From Acidovorax soli (GTDB taxonomy: Bacteria > Pseudomonadota > Gammaproteobacteria > Burkholderiales > Burkholderiaceae_C), in NCBI RefSeq assembly GCF_014207955.1, contig NZ_JACHLK010000008.1, forward strand, positions 269,486-333,485: 64,000 bases of DNA. Reading direction: 5' to 3'. Under the pieces are notes generated by a model. It was given only the letters and a program-made list of their open reading frames with translations. It searched no databases and had not been told where the DNA came from. The first letter of the stretch is position 1, and each line of letters starts with the position of its first letter. Shown piece by piece: positions 44,527-53,805 of this stretch. The translations under genes and the position numbers were made by a program.

Positions 44527-45241
44527 CCAACGCTCCTACTCGCGCTTCATCCCCAGCGAAGAGGTGGGGGTGGTCACGCAATGGAAGTTCGGCGCCGTGG
44601 ACGGCTCCGAACCGGAGGAGCCCGAACCGGAGGTGCTGCCGGAGCCCGAGCCGCCGCCCCCCGATCCCGCCGAGGTGGAAGCCGCGCAGCTGGCCCTGGT
44701 GCAGCAGGCCTGCGATGCCGCGTTTTCCCAGGGCCTGGCGCAGGGCCAGTCCGACACCGCGCTCGAATGGCAGCAGCGCATGGACGACTATGTGGCCGGC
44801 CAGGCGCAGGAGATGTCCCAGAGCATCGCCAGTGTCGTGAGGTCCCTCGAAGAATCGTTGAGCGCCATGCAGCAGCGCATGGCGCAGGACGTGCTGGCGC
44901 TGGCCTGCGACATCGCCCGCGAGGTGGTGCGGCGCGAACTCTCGGTCAGCCCCGACGTGCTCGAGCCCGTGGTCCGCGAGGCCGTGGGCATGCTGGTGGC
45001 CGAGGGCAGGCCCGCCCTGGTGCGCCTGAACCCGGCGGACATGAGGGCCGTGGAGCAGCCACTGCGCGAGGAATTGGGCGCCGGCATCCAGTGGATGGCC
45101 GATGCGGCCATCCCCGCAGGCGGCTGCCTGGTCGAATCCGGCGGCACGGTGGTCGATGGCAGCGTCAGCAAACGCTGGGAGCGCGCCATCGCCTCGCTGG
45201 GCCTGGAGTCCCCTTGGCAGGAGAGCGGCGATGAGCGTTGA
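44513..45241 (+). CDS. fliH: Export ATPase regulator FliH
   Basis: FliH binds and restrains the FliI ATPase and docks it at the C-ring. The 242-residue protein has an N-terminal [20 protein letters not shown], an acidic Pro/Glu stretch (about 30-60), Gln/Ala-rich helices with several small-residue repeats, and the conserved C-terminal domain ([18 protein letters not shown] and VEPAG-like [15 protein letters not shown]). The ATG at 44513 inside the end of fliG is preferred; GTG at 44498 is an alternative. It overlaps fliI by 11 bases. Confidence 0.92.
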   Translation: MPSSSQRSYSRFIPSEEVGVVTQWKFGAVDGSEPEEPEPEVLPEPEPPPPDPAEVEAAQLALVQQACDAAFSQGLAQGQSDTALEWQQRMDDYVAGQAQEMSQSIASVVRSLEESLSAMQQRMAQDVLALACDIAREVVRRELSVSPDVLEPVVREAVGMLVAEGRPALVRLNPADMRAVEQPLREELGAGIQWMADAAIPAGGCLVESGGTVVDGSVSKRWERAIASLGLESPWQESGDER

Positions 45242-46631
45242 TGCCCCCGCCGACAACGCCTGGACGCAGTTCATGGACGACGCACGCGAGCGCGTGCGCA
45301 CCCGTGCACCGCTGGAGACGCGCGGTACCCTGACCAAGCTGACCGGCCTGGTGCTCGAAGCCGCGGGCATCCGCGTGCCCGTGGGCTCGCAGTGCATGGT
45401 GCAGATGCCGGGCCACACGCCGGTGCTGGCCGAGGTGGTGGGCTTTTCCGCCGACCGGGCTTTTCTGATGCCCGCGGGCGATATCCACGGCCTGTCCAGC
45501 GGCGCCAGTGTGGTGCCGGCGGCGCCCTATGTGGCATCTCCCCGCCTGGGGGAGGCCTCGCGCGCAAGCCAGAAGGCCGGCGTGCTGCGCCTGCCCATGG
45601 GCGATGGCCTGCTGGGGCGGGTGGTGGATTCCCAGGGCATTCCGCTGGACCATGGCGGCCCCATCCAGGACGTGGTGTCCGAACCCATGGACCGCCGCCA
45701 GATCAATGCCATGGACCGCGACCCGGTGCGCCTGCCGCTGGACACGGGCGTGCGCGCCATCAATGCCCTGCTCACCGTGGGCCGGGGCCAGCGCCTGGGC
45801 CTGTTTGCCGGCTCGGGCGTGGGCAAGAGCGTGCTGCTGGGCATGATGGCCCGCTACACCGCGGCCGACGTGATCGTGGTGGGCCTCATCGGCGAGCGGG
45901 GCCGTGAGGTCAAGGAATTCGTCGAAGACATCCTGGGTGCGGAGGGCCGTGCGCGCTCCGTTGTCGTGGCCGCCCCGGCCGATGCGCCGCCGCTGCTGCG
46001 CATGCAGGGCGCTGCCTACGCCACCGCCGTGGCCGAACACTTTCGCGACAAGGGCAAGCATGTGCTGCTGCTCATGGATTCGCTGACCCGCTATGCCATG
46101 GCGCAGCGCGAGATCGCACTGGCCATCGGCGAACCGCCGGCCACCAAGGGCTACCCGCCCTCGTGCTTTGCCAAGCTGCCGGCGCTGGTCGAACGCAGCG
46201 GCAACGGCCTGCATGGCGTGGGCTCGATCACCGCTTTCTACACCGTGCTGTCGGAGGGCGACGACCAGCAGGATCCTATCGCCGATGCCGCGCGCGCCAT
46301 CCTGGACGGGCACTTCGTGCTGTCACGCGCGCTGGCCGAGTCCGGGCATTTCCCTGCCATCGATATCGAGCAATCGGCGTCGCGCGTGATGCACAACGTC
46401 GTCTCGCGTGGCCACTTCGACGTGGCGCGGCGCTTTCGCGCCGTGTACTCGCGCTACCAGAAGAGCCGCGACCTGGTGCAGGTGGGGGCGTACATGAGCG
46501 GCTCCGACCCCGCGCTGGACGAGGCCATCCGCCTGCAGCCGCAGATGGCGGCCTTTCTGCAGCAGGACATGTTCGAGGCATCCACCATGGACCAGAGCGT
46601 GAATGCCATGGCCATGGTGCTCGACCAGTAA
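45231..46631 (+). CDS. fliI: Flagellum-specific ATPase FliI
   Basis: FliI is the F1-beta-like ATPase that helps unload and unfold export substrates. The 466-residue protein has Walker [13 protein letters not shown], the [15 protein letters not shown] segment, Walker [19 protein letters not shown], and the type III ATPase signature [17 protein letters not shown]. The ATG at 45231 follows AGGAGAG; the frame is open further upstream but inside fliH. Length fits the family (457 in E. coli). Confidence 0.97.
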   Translation: MSVDAPADNAWTQFMDDARERVRTRAPLETRGTLTKLTGLVLEAAGIRVPVGSQCMVQMPGHTPVLAEVVGFSADRAFLMPAGDIHGLSSGASVVPAAPYVASPRLGEASRASQKAGVLRLPMGDGLLGRVVDSQGIPLDHGGPIQDVVSEPMDRRQINAMDRDPVRLPLDTGVRAINALLTVGRGQRLGLFAGSGVGKSVLLGMMARYTAADVIVVGLIGERGREVKEFVEDILGAEGRARSVVVAAPADAPPLLRMQGAAYATAVAEHFRDKGKHVLLLMDSLTRYAMAQREIALAIGEPPATKGYPPSCFAKLPALVERSGNGLHGVGSITAFYTVLSEGDDQQDPIADAARAILDGHFVLSRALAESGHFPAIDIEQSASRVMHNVVSRGHFDVARRFRAVYSRYQKSRDLVQVGAYMSGSDPALDEAIRLQPQMAAFLQQDMFEASTMDQSVNAMAMVLDQ

Positions 46632-46649
46632 GCACACCGAGGCTGCCCC

Positions 46650-47099
46650 ATGTCCGCGCTCAATGCACTCATCGTCGCCGTCGAGATCGCTTCGCGCAAG
46701 CGCGACGAGGCCCGCCAGGCGCTGCGCGAGGCCCAGGCCGTGCAGCAGGCAGCACAGGCACAGCTGAGCCAGCTGCAGGACTATGCGCGCGAGACCGAGC
46801 AGCGCTGGGGCATGCAGGCGGACACCACCGTCAAGCCCGAGGTGATGTTCCACCACTACCAGTTCATGGGCCGCCTGGACCATGCGGCCGGCCTGCAGAC
46901 CAGTGTGGTCGGCGACCAGGCGGTGCGCGTGGAGCGGGCGCAGCGCACGCTGATGGAGACCGAATTGCGCCTGGCCAGCCTGCGCAAGGTGCTGGAGGCG
47001 CGGCGCCTGGAGCTGGAGCGGGCCCAGGCCCGCATGGACCAGAAGCAGACCGATGAGCGGGCGGCGATGCAGTACAGCCGCCGGGTGAACGATCGATAG
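46650..47099 (+). CDS. fliJ: Export general chaperone FliJ
   Basis: FliJ is a coiled-coil protein resembling the gamma subunit of F1 ATPase; it links FliI and FlhA. The 149-residue product is almost wholly helical, with KRDEARQALREAQAVQQAAQAQLSQLQ and a second long helix ending in DQKQTDERAAMQYSRR. Length matches FliJ (147). It lies 18 bases after fliI. Confidence 0.93.
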   Translation: MSALNALIVAVEIASRKRDEARQALREAQAVQQAAQAQLSQLQDYARETEQRWGMQADTTVKPEVMFHHYQFMGRLDHAAGLQTSVVGDQAVRVERAQRTLMETELRLASLRKVLEARRLELERAQARMDQKQTDERAAMQYSRRVNDR

Positions 47100-47123
47100 G
47101 ACGACAGGGCAGGAGTTTTGACC

Positions 47124-48521
47124 ATGGAACAAGCACGCATATCCACCCCGCAGGGAACCCAGTCTCCACAAGCGGCCCGTACACGCCAACACACCGCCCA
47201 GAAGGGCACGACGGACGATGCCGCAGGGGCGGGTGCCGCGCAGGCTGGCAGCTTCCTGGCCCTGCTGGCCGCACAGGACCCGGAACTGATCGAGGGGGAC
47301 CCGCTGGCGGCGGACCCTGGTGCCGGGGACGCTTCCCTGCTCGCGCAGAACCTGGGCGACCCGTCGGCGCTGGCGGGATTCCAGGCCCTGGCCGCGGCGG
47401 ACAGCATGGCGGCCCAGCAATGGCAAGGGCTGGTGGGGCAGGGCGCTGTCGCCGCGGGGAGTGATGGCGCGGCCTCGGGCCTGTCCACGGTGGGTTGGGG
47501 TGGAGCGGCACGCGGTGCCCTGGCAGGCCTCGGGCAGGACGCCGATGCGGCCGCGGCCCTCAACGGCCGCCTGCTGGCCACCGATGGCCTGGTGGCACAG
47601 ACTGCCGCGCTGGATGGTGGGGCACAGGGTGCCCAGACGCCCTCCACCGCCACCATGGGATTCGGCCGCCAGTTCTCGCGCATGCATGCGGCGGCGCTGC
47701 AGCGTGGCGGTGGGGAGGCCGGCACCGGCCTTGCGGGTGGTGCGGGCGATGCGCTGGCGGCACGCACGGGTGGCCGGGTCGATGCGAAGCAGGCGGCATC
47801 GACCACCACCGACCTGTCGGCGGCATCCCCTGCCCTGGCGGCGCTGGTGCGCGAGGTGGGCGCAGGCACGCACCGCGCCCTGGGCGACAACCTGGGCGCG
47901 GCAGGCCTGGATGCGGCCGCCCTGGCGGGCCAGGACCCGGCAGCCGCCGTGGCGGCGACCAGTGCGCGCAGCGGTGCGGATGCGGGCGGCGGGGATTCCT
48001 CCGCGCAGGGCGGGGCGGGCGGGCTGGCCGAGGCCGGCGCGGATACCTCTTCCACCTATTCCGTGGACGGCACCTCGGGTGCGCCGGGCTTTGACGAACT
48101 GGCCCAGGCCAGCATGGAAGAGCAGTTGGCGGAGCAGGTGACCTACTGGGCCAACCAGAAGAGCCAGAACGCCGAAATGACCCTGAACCGGGACGGCCAG
48201 CCCCTGGCGGTGACCGTGTCCCTGTCGGGCAACGAAGCCCATGTGAGCTTCCGCAGCGACCAGGAGCAGACCCGCACGCTGCTGGACCAGAGCATGGCGC
48301 AACTGAGCGACCTGCTGCGCGGCGAAGGCCTGGTCCTGTCGGGCATGACGGTGGGCACCTCGGGCGGGCAGGGTGCGGCAGCGGGCGATGGCGGGCAGCA
48401 GCGCGATGGCCGTGCCGGGGAGGGCCAGCAGGCCACGGTCAAGGTCGCAGGCCCCGCGGATGTGAGCCAGCGGCTGGCGGGTAGCAGCACGCGCAGCAGC
48501 GGGGTCGACGTCTTCGTCTGA
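47124..48521 (+). CDS. fliK: Hook-length control protein FliK
   Basis: FliK measures the hook and triggers the FlhB substrate switch. The 465-residue protein has a long low-complexity Ala/Gly/Gln N-terminal two thirds and a compact C-terminal Flg_hook domain (about 325-425) with LNRDGQPLAVTVSLSGNEAHVSF and LLDQSMAQLSDLLRGEGLVL. The ATG at 47124 is chosen because AGGAG lies 8 bases upstream. Length is a little above the enterobacterial 405. The operon then leaves a 187-base gap before fliL. Confidence 0.93.
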   Translation: MEQARISTPQGTQSPQAARTRQHTAQKGTTDDAAGAGAAQAGSFLALLAAQDPELIEGDPLAADPGAGDASLLAQNLGDPSALAGFQALAAADSMAAQQWQGLVGQGAVAAGSDGAASGLSTVGWGGAARGALAGLGQDADAAAALNGRLLATDGLVAQTAALDGGAQGAQTPSTATMGFGRQFSRMHAAALQRGGGEAGTGLAGGAGDALAARTGGRVDAKQAASTTTDLSAASPALAALVREVGAGTHRALGDNLGAAGLDAAALAGQDPAAAVAATSARSGADAGGGDSSAQGGAGGLAEAGADTSSTYSVDGTSGAPGFDELAQASMEEQLAEQVTYWANQKSQNAEMTLNRDGQPLAVTVSLSGNEAHVSFRSDQEQTRTLLDQSMAQLSDLLRGEGLVLSGMTVGTSGGQGAAAGDGGQQRDGRAGEGQQATVKVAGPADVSQRLAGSSTRSSGVDVFV

Positions 48522-48708
48522 CACGCCCGGGCACAGGGGCGCATGGCCGCAGGCGCCATGGCACCCCCGTGGCACGCTGAATGCCATGGTTTTCGGTATG
48601 TATTCTGGCTATTATCGGGTCGGCAGCTGCGCCACAATCGGGGCATCCGCAGGTGGCGCCGTCGACCGCGGGGTGCCACCACCGAATCCCATCTAAGGAA
48701 CCAGCCAC

Positions 48709-49287
48709 GTGTCTGCCAACGCTGCCGCTCCGGCCAAGGAGAAGCCCAAAAGCAAGAAGATGCTGATCATCGTGGTCGCTCTGGTGCTCGTGCTGGGCAT
48801 CGGGGGCGCTGCGGCCTTCTTCCTGCTGGGCAAGAAGAAACCTGCCGGCGATGAGGAAGAGGCCGCTGCGGCGGAGCCGGCCCACCAGACGGCCAAGACG
48901 CCGCCGACCTTCCTGCCCTTCGAGAACATGGTGGTCAACCTGGCCGACCCGGGGGGCGACCGGTTCGCGCAGATCGGCATCACGGTCGAGGTGGCTGATG
49001 CCAAGACGGCCGAGCAGATCAAGCTCTACCTGCCTTCCATCCGCAGCAGCGTGCTGCTGCTGGTCTCCCAGCGCACTTCCGGGGAGCTGCTGGCGCGCGA
49101 GGGCAAGGAAAAACTCGCCAAGGACATTCTGCGCGAGGTCTCGCGCCCGCTCGGCTACACCGTGCCGCGCGACCGGCCCAAGCGCGCCGCCTCGGCCGAG
49201 GACGAGGATGAGGACGACCGCCCCGTGCGCAAGCCGCCGAAGAATCCGGTGCAAGGCATTCTTTTCTCCAGCTTCATCATCCAGTGA
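48709..49287 (+). CDS. fliL: Flagellar basal body protein FliL
   Basis: FliL is a single-pass inner-membrane protein that supports the stator. The 192-residue protein has a Lys/Pro-rich N-terminus, one membrane segment (about 18-40, MLIIVVALVLVLGIGGAAAFFLL), an acidic linker and the periplasmic FliL domain with NMVVNLADPGGDRFAQIGITVEV. The C-terminus ends GILFSSFIIQ, typical. An internal insert with an acidic DEDEDD run lies near 163-170. The start is GTG with AAGGA 9 bases upstream. Confidence 0.93.
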   Translation: MSANAAAPAKEKPKSKKMLIIVVALVLVLGIGGAAAFFLLGKKKPAGDEEEAAAAEPAHQTAKTPPTFLPFENMVVNLADPGGDRFAQIGITVEVADAKTAEQIKLYLPSIRSSVLLLVSQRTSGELLAREGKEKLAKDILREVSRPLGYTVPRDRPKRAASAEDEDEDDRPVRKPPKNPVQGILFSSFIIQ

Positions 49288-49305
49288 CGCAAGGACAATC
49301 CTGCC

Positions 49306-50310
49306 ATGAGTGATTCATTCCTATCGCAGGAAGAGGTTGATGCCCTTCTCGAAGGCGTCACGGGCGAGAGCCAGAAGTCCGTCGAGGAAGTGGCCGAATC
49401 GGGGTCGGTACGCAACTACGACATTTCGAGCCAGGAACGCATCGTTCGCGGCCGCATGCCGACGATGGAAATCGTCAACGAGCGGTTTGCGCGCAACTTC
49501 CGTATCGGCCTGTTCAACTTCATCCGCCGCAGCCCCGAGATTTCGGTGGGCACCGTGTCGGTGCAGCGCTACAGCGCCTTCCTGCGCGAGCTGGCCGTGC
49601 CGACCAACTTCAACATCGTGGCCATCCGCCCGCTGCGCGGCAGCGGCCTGATCGTCTGCGAGCCCTCGCTGGTGTTCGGCATCATCGACACGCTGTACGG
49701 CGGGGTGGGCAAGTTCCAGACGCGCATCGAGGGGCGTGATTTCTCGCCCACCGAGCAGCGCGTGATCAACCGGCTGGTCGATGTGATCTGCGCCGAGTAC
49801 AAGAAGGCCTGGCAGGGCATCTACCCGCTGGAGCTCGACTACCAGCGCTCGGAGATGCAGCCCCAGTTCGCCAACATTGCCACGCCCAGCGAGATCGTGG
49901 TGTCGACCGCGTTCCAGCTGGAAATCGGCGACCTGTCGGGCGCCATCCACGTCTGCATGCCCTATGCCACGCTGGAGCCCATCCGCGACGTGCTCTACTC
50001 GTCGACTCAGGGCGACTCCATCGAGGTGGACCGGCGCTGGGTGCGGGTGCTTACGCGCGAGATCCAGGCGGCCGAGGTGGTGCTGGTGGCCGAGCTGGCC
50101 AAGGCCGACGCCACGGTGGAGCAACTGCTGGCGATGAAGCCCGGTGATTTCATCGAGCTCGACCGGGAGCCGCGCATCCGCGCCTCCATTGGCGGTGTTC
50201 CCATCTTTGAGTGCCAGTATGGGACCCACAATTCGAAATATGCCATCCGTATCGAAGAGTGTCTGCGCAATTCGGACATGAGCTGGCTGGGAGAAAAAGA
50301 TGTCAACTGA
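49306..50310 (+). CDS. fliM: Motor switch protein FliM
   Basis: FliM is the C-ring switch component that receives CheY-P. The 334-residue protein has the N-terminal CheY-binding peptide SDSFLSQEEVDALLEGV, the middle CheC-like domain with VRGRMPTMEIVNERFARNFR and SLVFGIIDTLYGGVG, and the C-terminal SpoA domain. Length is standard (334). It overlaps fliN by 11 bases. Confidence 0.97.
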   Translation: MSDSFLSQEEVDALLEGVTGESQKSVEEVAESGSVRNYDISSQERIVRGRMPTMEIVNERFARNFRIGLFNFIRRSPEISVGTVSVQRYSAFLRELAVPTNFNIVAIRPLRGSGLIVCEPSLVFGIIDTLYGGVGKFQTRIEGRDFSPTEQRVINRLVDVICAEYKKAWQGIYPLELDYQRSEMQPQFANIATPSEIVVSTAFQLEIGDLSGAIHVCMPYATLEPIRDVLYSSTQGDSIEVDRRWVRVLTREIQAAEVVLVAELAKADATVEQLLAMKPGDFIELDREPRIRASIGGVPIFECQYGTHNSKYAIRIEECLRNSDMSWLGEKDVN

Positions 50311-50746
50311 AGACGAGAACAACAAGGACGCTGCGGCCGAGGACCCGTTTGCCGGCTGGGCCGAAGCGCTCGAAGAGCAAAAGAGCTCGGACGCCAAACC
50401 GGGCGATGCCGAGCAGGGCGGCCCGCTGTCCGGCGATGCGGTGCGCCCGTCGTCCTCGTCGACCAACAGCGACGGCACCGTCAACGACATCAACATGGTG
50501 CTGGACATCCCCGTCCAGCTGTCCGTGGAACTGGGTCGCACCAAGGTGCCGATCAAGTACATCCTGCAACTGGCGCAGGGCTCGGTGGTCGAGCTCGATG
50601 CGCTGGCCGGCGAACCCATGGACGTGCTCGTCAACGGCTACCTGATCGCCCAGGGCGAGGTGGTGGTGGTGAACGACAAATTCGGTATCCGCCTGACGGA
50701 CGTGGTGACGCCTTCGGAGCGGCTGCGGCGCGTGAGCCGTGGCTGA
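50300..50746 (+). CDS. fliN: Motor switch protein FliN
   Basis: FliN forms the bottom of the C-ring and binds FliH. The 148-residue protein has an acidic disordered N-terminus (about 1-55) and the conserved SpoA domain with LDIPVQLSVELGRTKVPIKYIL and VNGYLIAQGEVVVVNDKFGIRLTDVV. Length is close to the family's 137. It overlaps fliM at its 5' end. Confidence 0.97.
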   Translation: MSTEDENNKDAAAEDPFAGWAEALEEQKSSDAKPGDAEQGGPLSGDAVRPSSSSTNSDGTVNDINMVLDIPVQLSVELGRTKVPIKYILQLAQGSVVELDALAGEPMDVLVNGYLIAQGEVVVVNDKFGIRLTDVVTPSERLRRVSRG

Positions 50747-50759
50747 CGGGGGCAACGCC

Positions 50760-51128
50760 ATGGGGATGACCCAGACGCTGGTCGTCGTCGTCCTGTTCGT
50801 GGGGGCCATGGCCTGCCTGCCCTGGCTCATCAAGCGGCTGCAGCAGCACCAGGCGAGCGGCGGCCTGCCGGCAGGCGCCGCGTCGCGCGTGCTCTCGGCC
50901 GTGGCCGTGGGGCCCCAGCAAAAGGTGGTCACCGTCGAGGTCGGGCCCGAGGGCGCGCGCACCTGGCTGGTGCTCGGTGTCACGGCGCAGCAGGTCACCT
51001 GCCTGCATGTACTGGCCGCTCCGTCCGCCAATGCCGTACCGGCTGCCCTGCCGGTGGTGGCGCCCGATGCGTCCGCCTTTGCCCGCGAAATGGCGGCCGC
51101 CGAGGCGCGCAAGGAGCCGCATGTCTGA
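50760..51128 (+). CDS. fliO: Flagellar export protein FliO
   Basis: FliO helps assemble the FliP ring. The 122-residue product has one membrane segment near its start (MTQTLVVVVLFVGAMACLPWLI) and a small cytoplasmic domain with VAVGPQQKVVTVEVGPEG, typical of FliO. The ATG at 50760 is chosen for the G-rich site 7 bases upstream; a GTG at 50739 overlapping fliN is possible. It overlaps fliP by 8 bases. Confidence 0.88.
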   Translation: MGMTQTLVVVVLFVGAMACLPWLIKRLQQHQASGGLPAGAASRVLSAVAVGPQQKVVTVEVGPEGARTWLVLGVTAQQVTCLHVLAAPSANAVPAALPVVAPDASAFAREMAAAEARKEPHV

Positions 51129-51918
51129 CCTGGCGCGCCCTGCGATGCTGCCGCGCGCCGCGCGCCTGGCCGCGCTGGCTGCCATCGGGCTCCTGGCCTG
51201 GCAGGTGCCGGCCCTGGCGCAGACTGGCGCCGCGCCCTCGGCTCCGGGAACCCTGCCCGTGCTGATCGGCTCCGGCAGCGGCGGCTCAAGCTACTCGGTG
51301 CCGATCCAGACACTGCTGTTCTTCACGGCCCTGTCCTTTCTGCCGGCCATCCTGCTGCTGATGACGGGGTTCACGCGCATCGTCATCGTGCTGTCGCTGC
51401 TGCGCCAGGCGCTGGGCACGCAGTCGGCACCGCCCAACCAGGTGATCATCGGCCTGTCGCTGTTCCTGACCTTCTTCGTCATGGGGCCGACCTTCGACCG
51501 GGTGCACAAGGAAGCCTATGTGCCCTACACCACCAATGCCATCACCTTCGAGCAGGCGGTGGACCGGGCCGAGGCGCCGATGCGCGAGTTCATGCTCAAA
51601 CAGACCCGGCAGTCGGACTTTGCGCTGTTCGCGCGCCTGGCCCGGCTGGCCCCCGAGGTGACGGCCGAGACGGCACCGTTCCGGGTGCTGGTGCCGGCCT
51701 TCGTGACCAGCGAGCTCAAGTCCGCGTTCCAGATCGGCTTCATGATCTTCATCCCGTTCCTGGTGATCGACATGGTGGTCTCCAGCATCCTCATGTCGCT
51801 GGGCATGATGATGCTGTCGCCGGTGCTGGTGGCGCTGCCGTTCAAGCTCATGCTGTTTGTGCTGGCCGATGGCTGGAACCTGCTGATCGGCTCGCTGGCT
51901 GCGAGTTTTGCAACATGA
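51121..51918 (+). CDS. fliP: Flagellar export gate protein FliP
   Basis: FliP forms the core export channel with FliQ and FliR. The 265-residue protein begins with a cleavable-type signal segment (LAALAAIGLLAWQVPALAQ), as FliP often does. Family motifs follow: IVIVLSLLRQALGTQSAPPNQVIIGLSLFLTFFVM, FMIFIPFLVIDMVVSSILMSLGMMMLSP and PFKLMLFVLADGW. Unusually, 178 bases separate it from fliQ and contain a structured repeat. Confidence 0.97.
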   Translation: MSDLARPAMLPRAARLAALAAIGLLAWQVPALAQTGAAPSAPGTLPVLIGSGSGGSSYSVPIQTLLFFTALSFLPAILLLMTGFTRIVIVLSLLRQALGTQSAPPNQVIIGLSLFLTFFVMGPTFDRVHKEAYVPYTTNAITFEQAVDRAEAPMREFMLKQTRQSDFALFARLARLAPEVTAETAPFRVLVPAFVTSELKSAFQIGFMIFIPFLVIDMVVSSILMSLGMMMLSPVLVALPFKLMLFVLADGWNLLIGSLAASFAT

Positions 51919-51920
51919 TG

Positions 51921-52024
51921 AGGCACCCCCTGAGGCGCTGCGCGCCTTCACCCCTCTCTCGCATCGCTGCGCGAAGCGGGAGGGGGACGCTCCCAGTGCG
52001 GCGGGGCGGCCCATGCACGGGAGC
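51921..52024 (-). repeat. Structured intergenic repeat, copy D (inverted, short form)
   Basis: This copy is in the opposite orientation to copies A-C. It reads CCCCCTGAGGCGC-TGC-GCGCCT, then a variable stem around CGCATCGCTGCGCGAAGCGG, then GCGGGGCGGCCC. It lies inside the fliP-fliQ gap, 3 bases after the fliP stop, in the middle of the export operon. Confidence 0.75.
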
Positions 52025-52096
52025 GCTGGCCTGGGCCGCGCCAGTTGCATGCGTGGTGGGCGGTGCGCTGCGCAATGAACGCCTGAAGGATTTGCC

Positions 52097-52366
52097 ATGA
52101 CTTCACAGATGGTCCTGACCATGGGGCGTGATGCCCTGACGCTGTTGCTGATGATCGCCATGCCGGTGCTCGGGGTGGTGATGGCCGTGGGCCTGGTGGT
52201 GAGCATCTTCCAGGCCGTGACGCAGATCCATGAGGCCACGCTGGCCTTCGTGCCCAAGCTGATCGCCGCGATGGTGGTGTTCGCAATCGCCGGGCCGTGG
52301 ATGATCAGCACCCTGGTCGACTACATCCGCCGCACCATCGAATCGATTCCTTCGGTGGTCGGCTAG
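52097..52366 (+). CDS. fliQ: Flagellar export gate protein FliQ
   Basis: FliQ is a small two-helix component of the export channel. The 89 residues match the family exactly. The protein starts MTSQMVLTMGRDALTLLLMIAMPVLGVVMAVGLVVSIFQAVTQI and the second hydrophobic segment is at about 52-74. It is separated from fliP by repeat copy D, and from fliR by 23 bases. Confidence 0.97.
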   Translation: MTSQMVLTMGRDALTLLLMIAMPVLGVVMAVGLVVSIFQAVTQIHEATLAFVPKLIAAMVVFAIAGPWMISTLVDYIRRTIESIPSVVG

Positions 52367-52389
52367 CGCAGCCAGCCCCTGTCCCGCCC

Positions 52390-53160
52390 GTGATCACCTT
52401 CACCGAGGCCCAGCTGGTGGCCTGGATATCGCCCATCCTGTGGCCGTTTCTCCGGGTGCTGGCGATGTTTTCCGTGGCGCCGGTGTTTTCCATGCGCGCG
52501 ATCCCCATGCGCGTGAAGATCGGGCTGGCCTTCTTCGTGGCGGTGTCGGCCCAGGCCGTGCTGCCCGCCCCGCCCGTGATCGACATCAATGGGCGCGAAG
52601 CCCTGGGGGCCGTGGCCCAGCAGGTGGCCGTGGGCCTGGCCATCGGGTTCTCGGTGCGCCTGGTGTTCGCCTCGGTGGAGCTGGCCGGTGAAATGATCGG
52701 CCTGCAGATGGGCCTGAACTTCGCTTCCTTCTTCGACCCCGCCAGCAACGGCCAGGTGAGTGCTGTGGCGCGCTTCTTCGGGCACATGTCCACGCTGCTG
52801 TTCATTGTCATCAATGGCCACCTGATGGTCATCATGGCCGTGGTCAAGAGCTTCGACCGCTTTCCCGTGAACGGCAACTTCCTGCAGGCCATCGGCCAGA
52901 TGCGGCTGTACGAGCTGGGCACATCGCTGTTTTCCAGCGCCCTGTGGATCGCCCTGCCCATGATCGCGCTGCTGCTGTTCGTCAACCTGGCCATGGGCAT
53001 CATCTCGCGCGTGGCGCCGCAGATGAACATCTATGCGGTGGGCTTCCCGGTCACGCTCACCGTGGGCCTGCTGGGCATCGCCGCCACCCTGCCCATGCTG
53101 GAGCAGCCCATCCTCACATTGATGCAGCAATCCATCGACCTCTTCTCCAGCCAGCGGTAG
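52390..53160 (+). CDS. fliR: Flagellar export gate protein FliR
   Basis: FliR completes the FliPQR export channel. The 256-residue protein has about six hydrophobic segments, the N-terminal ITFTEAQLVAWISPILWPFLRVLAMF, and the family motif GLQMGLNFASFFDPASNGQVSAVARF. The GTG at 52390 is chosen from the family N-terminus; the ribosome site is poor and the frame is open further upstream into fliQ. It is the last gene of the fliF operon, and the next gene faces it from the other strand. Confidence 0.95.
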   Translation: MITFTEAQLVAWISPILWPFLRVLAMFSVAPVFSMRAIPMRVKIGLAFFVAVSAQAVLPAPPVIDINGREALGAVAQQVAVGLAIGFSVRLVFASVELAGEMIGLQMGLNFASFFDPASNGQVSAVARFFGHMSTLLFIVINGHLMVIMAVVKSFDRFPVNGNFLQAIGQMRLYELGTSLFSSALWIALPMIALLLFVNLAMGIISRVAPQMNIYAVGFPVTLTVGLLGIAATLPMLEQPILTLMQQSIDLFSSQR

Positions 53161-53175
53161 CCGGCGGGGTGGGGG

Positions 53176-53805
53176 CTACACCAGCTGATTGCGGATGGCG
53201 TAGACCGTGAGTTCAGCGTTGTTGGAGAGCTTGAGCTTTTCGAGCACGCGCGAGCGGTAGACGCTCACGGTCTTGGGGCTGAGCATCAATTCTTCGGCAA
53301 TGTCCGCCAGGCGCCGGCCCGAGGCGATCTTGATCAGCGTCTGCAGCTCGCGCTCGGACAGCGTGGCGTGGGGGCTCTCCAGCACCGGCTGGGCCAGGCT
53401 TTCGGCCAGCATCTGCGCCACTTCGGCCGTCAGGTACTTGCGGCCCTGCATCACCACCCGCACCGCGTTGATCAGCTCCGCCGGGTCGGAGGCCTTGTTC
53501 GCATAGCCCTGGGCGCCGGCCTTGAGGCAGCGCAGCGCATACTGGTCCTCGGGGTACATCGACACCACCAGCACCTTGATGGTGGAATGCGTCTCGCGCA
53601 GCGTGGCCAGCACTTCCAGTCCGCCGCGGCCGGGCATGTTCAGATCGAGCAGCAACACGTCGCAAGGGGCGGTGCGCAGCACCTCGCGCAGCTCGGCATA
53701 GCCGCCGGCCTCGCCGGTCACCTTGATGTCGGTGGCCTCGATGAGCGTATCGCGGATGCCGCGTCTGAGCACGGCATGGTCATCGCACAGAACGACGTTG
53801 ATCAC
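53176..53805 (-). CDS. NarL/FixJ-type response regulator
   Basis: The 209-residue protein has a REC domain (1-120; D8-D9 and phospho-acceptor D54 in LLLDLNMPG) and a C-terminal LuxR-type helix-turn-helix (about 145-205, LSERELQTLIKIASGRRLADIAEEL). It should be a phosphorylation-dependent transcription factor. It overlaps the kinase gene by 4 bases (ATGA), making a dedicated two-component pair. Its targets are unknown; position between flagellar and chemotaxis operons hints at motility control. Confidence 0.93.
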   Translation of the reverse strand: MINVVLCDDHAVLRRGIRDTLIEATDIKVTGEAGGYAELREVLRTAPCDVLLLDLNMPGRGGLEVLATLRETHSTIKVLVVSMYPEDQYALRCLKAGAQGYANKASDPAELINAVRVVMQGRKYLTAEVAQMLAESLAQPVLESPHATLSERELQTLIKIASGRRLADIAEELMLSPKTVSVYRSRVLEKLKLSNNAELTVYAIRNQLV

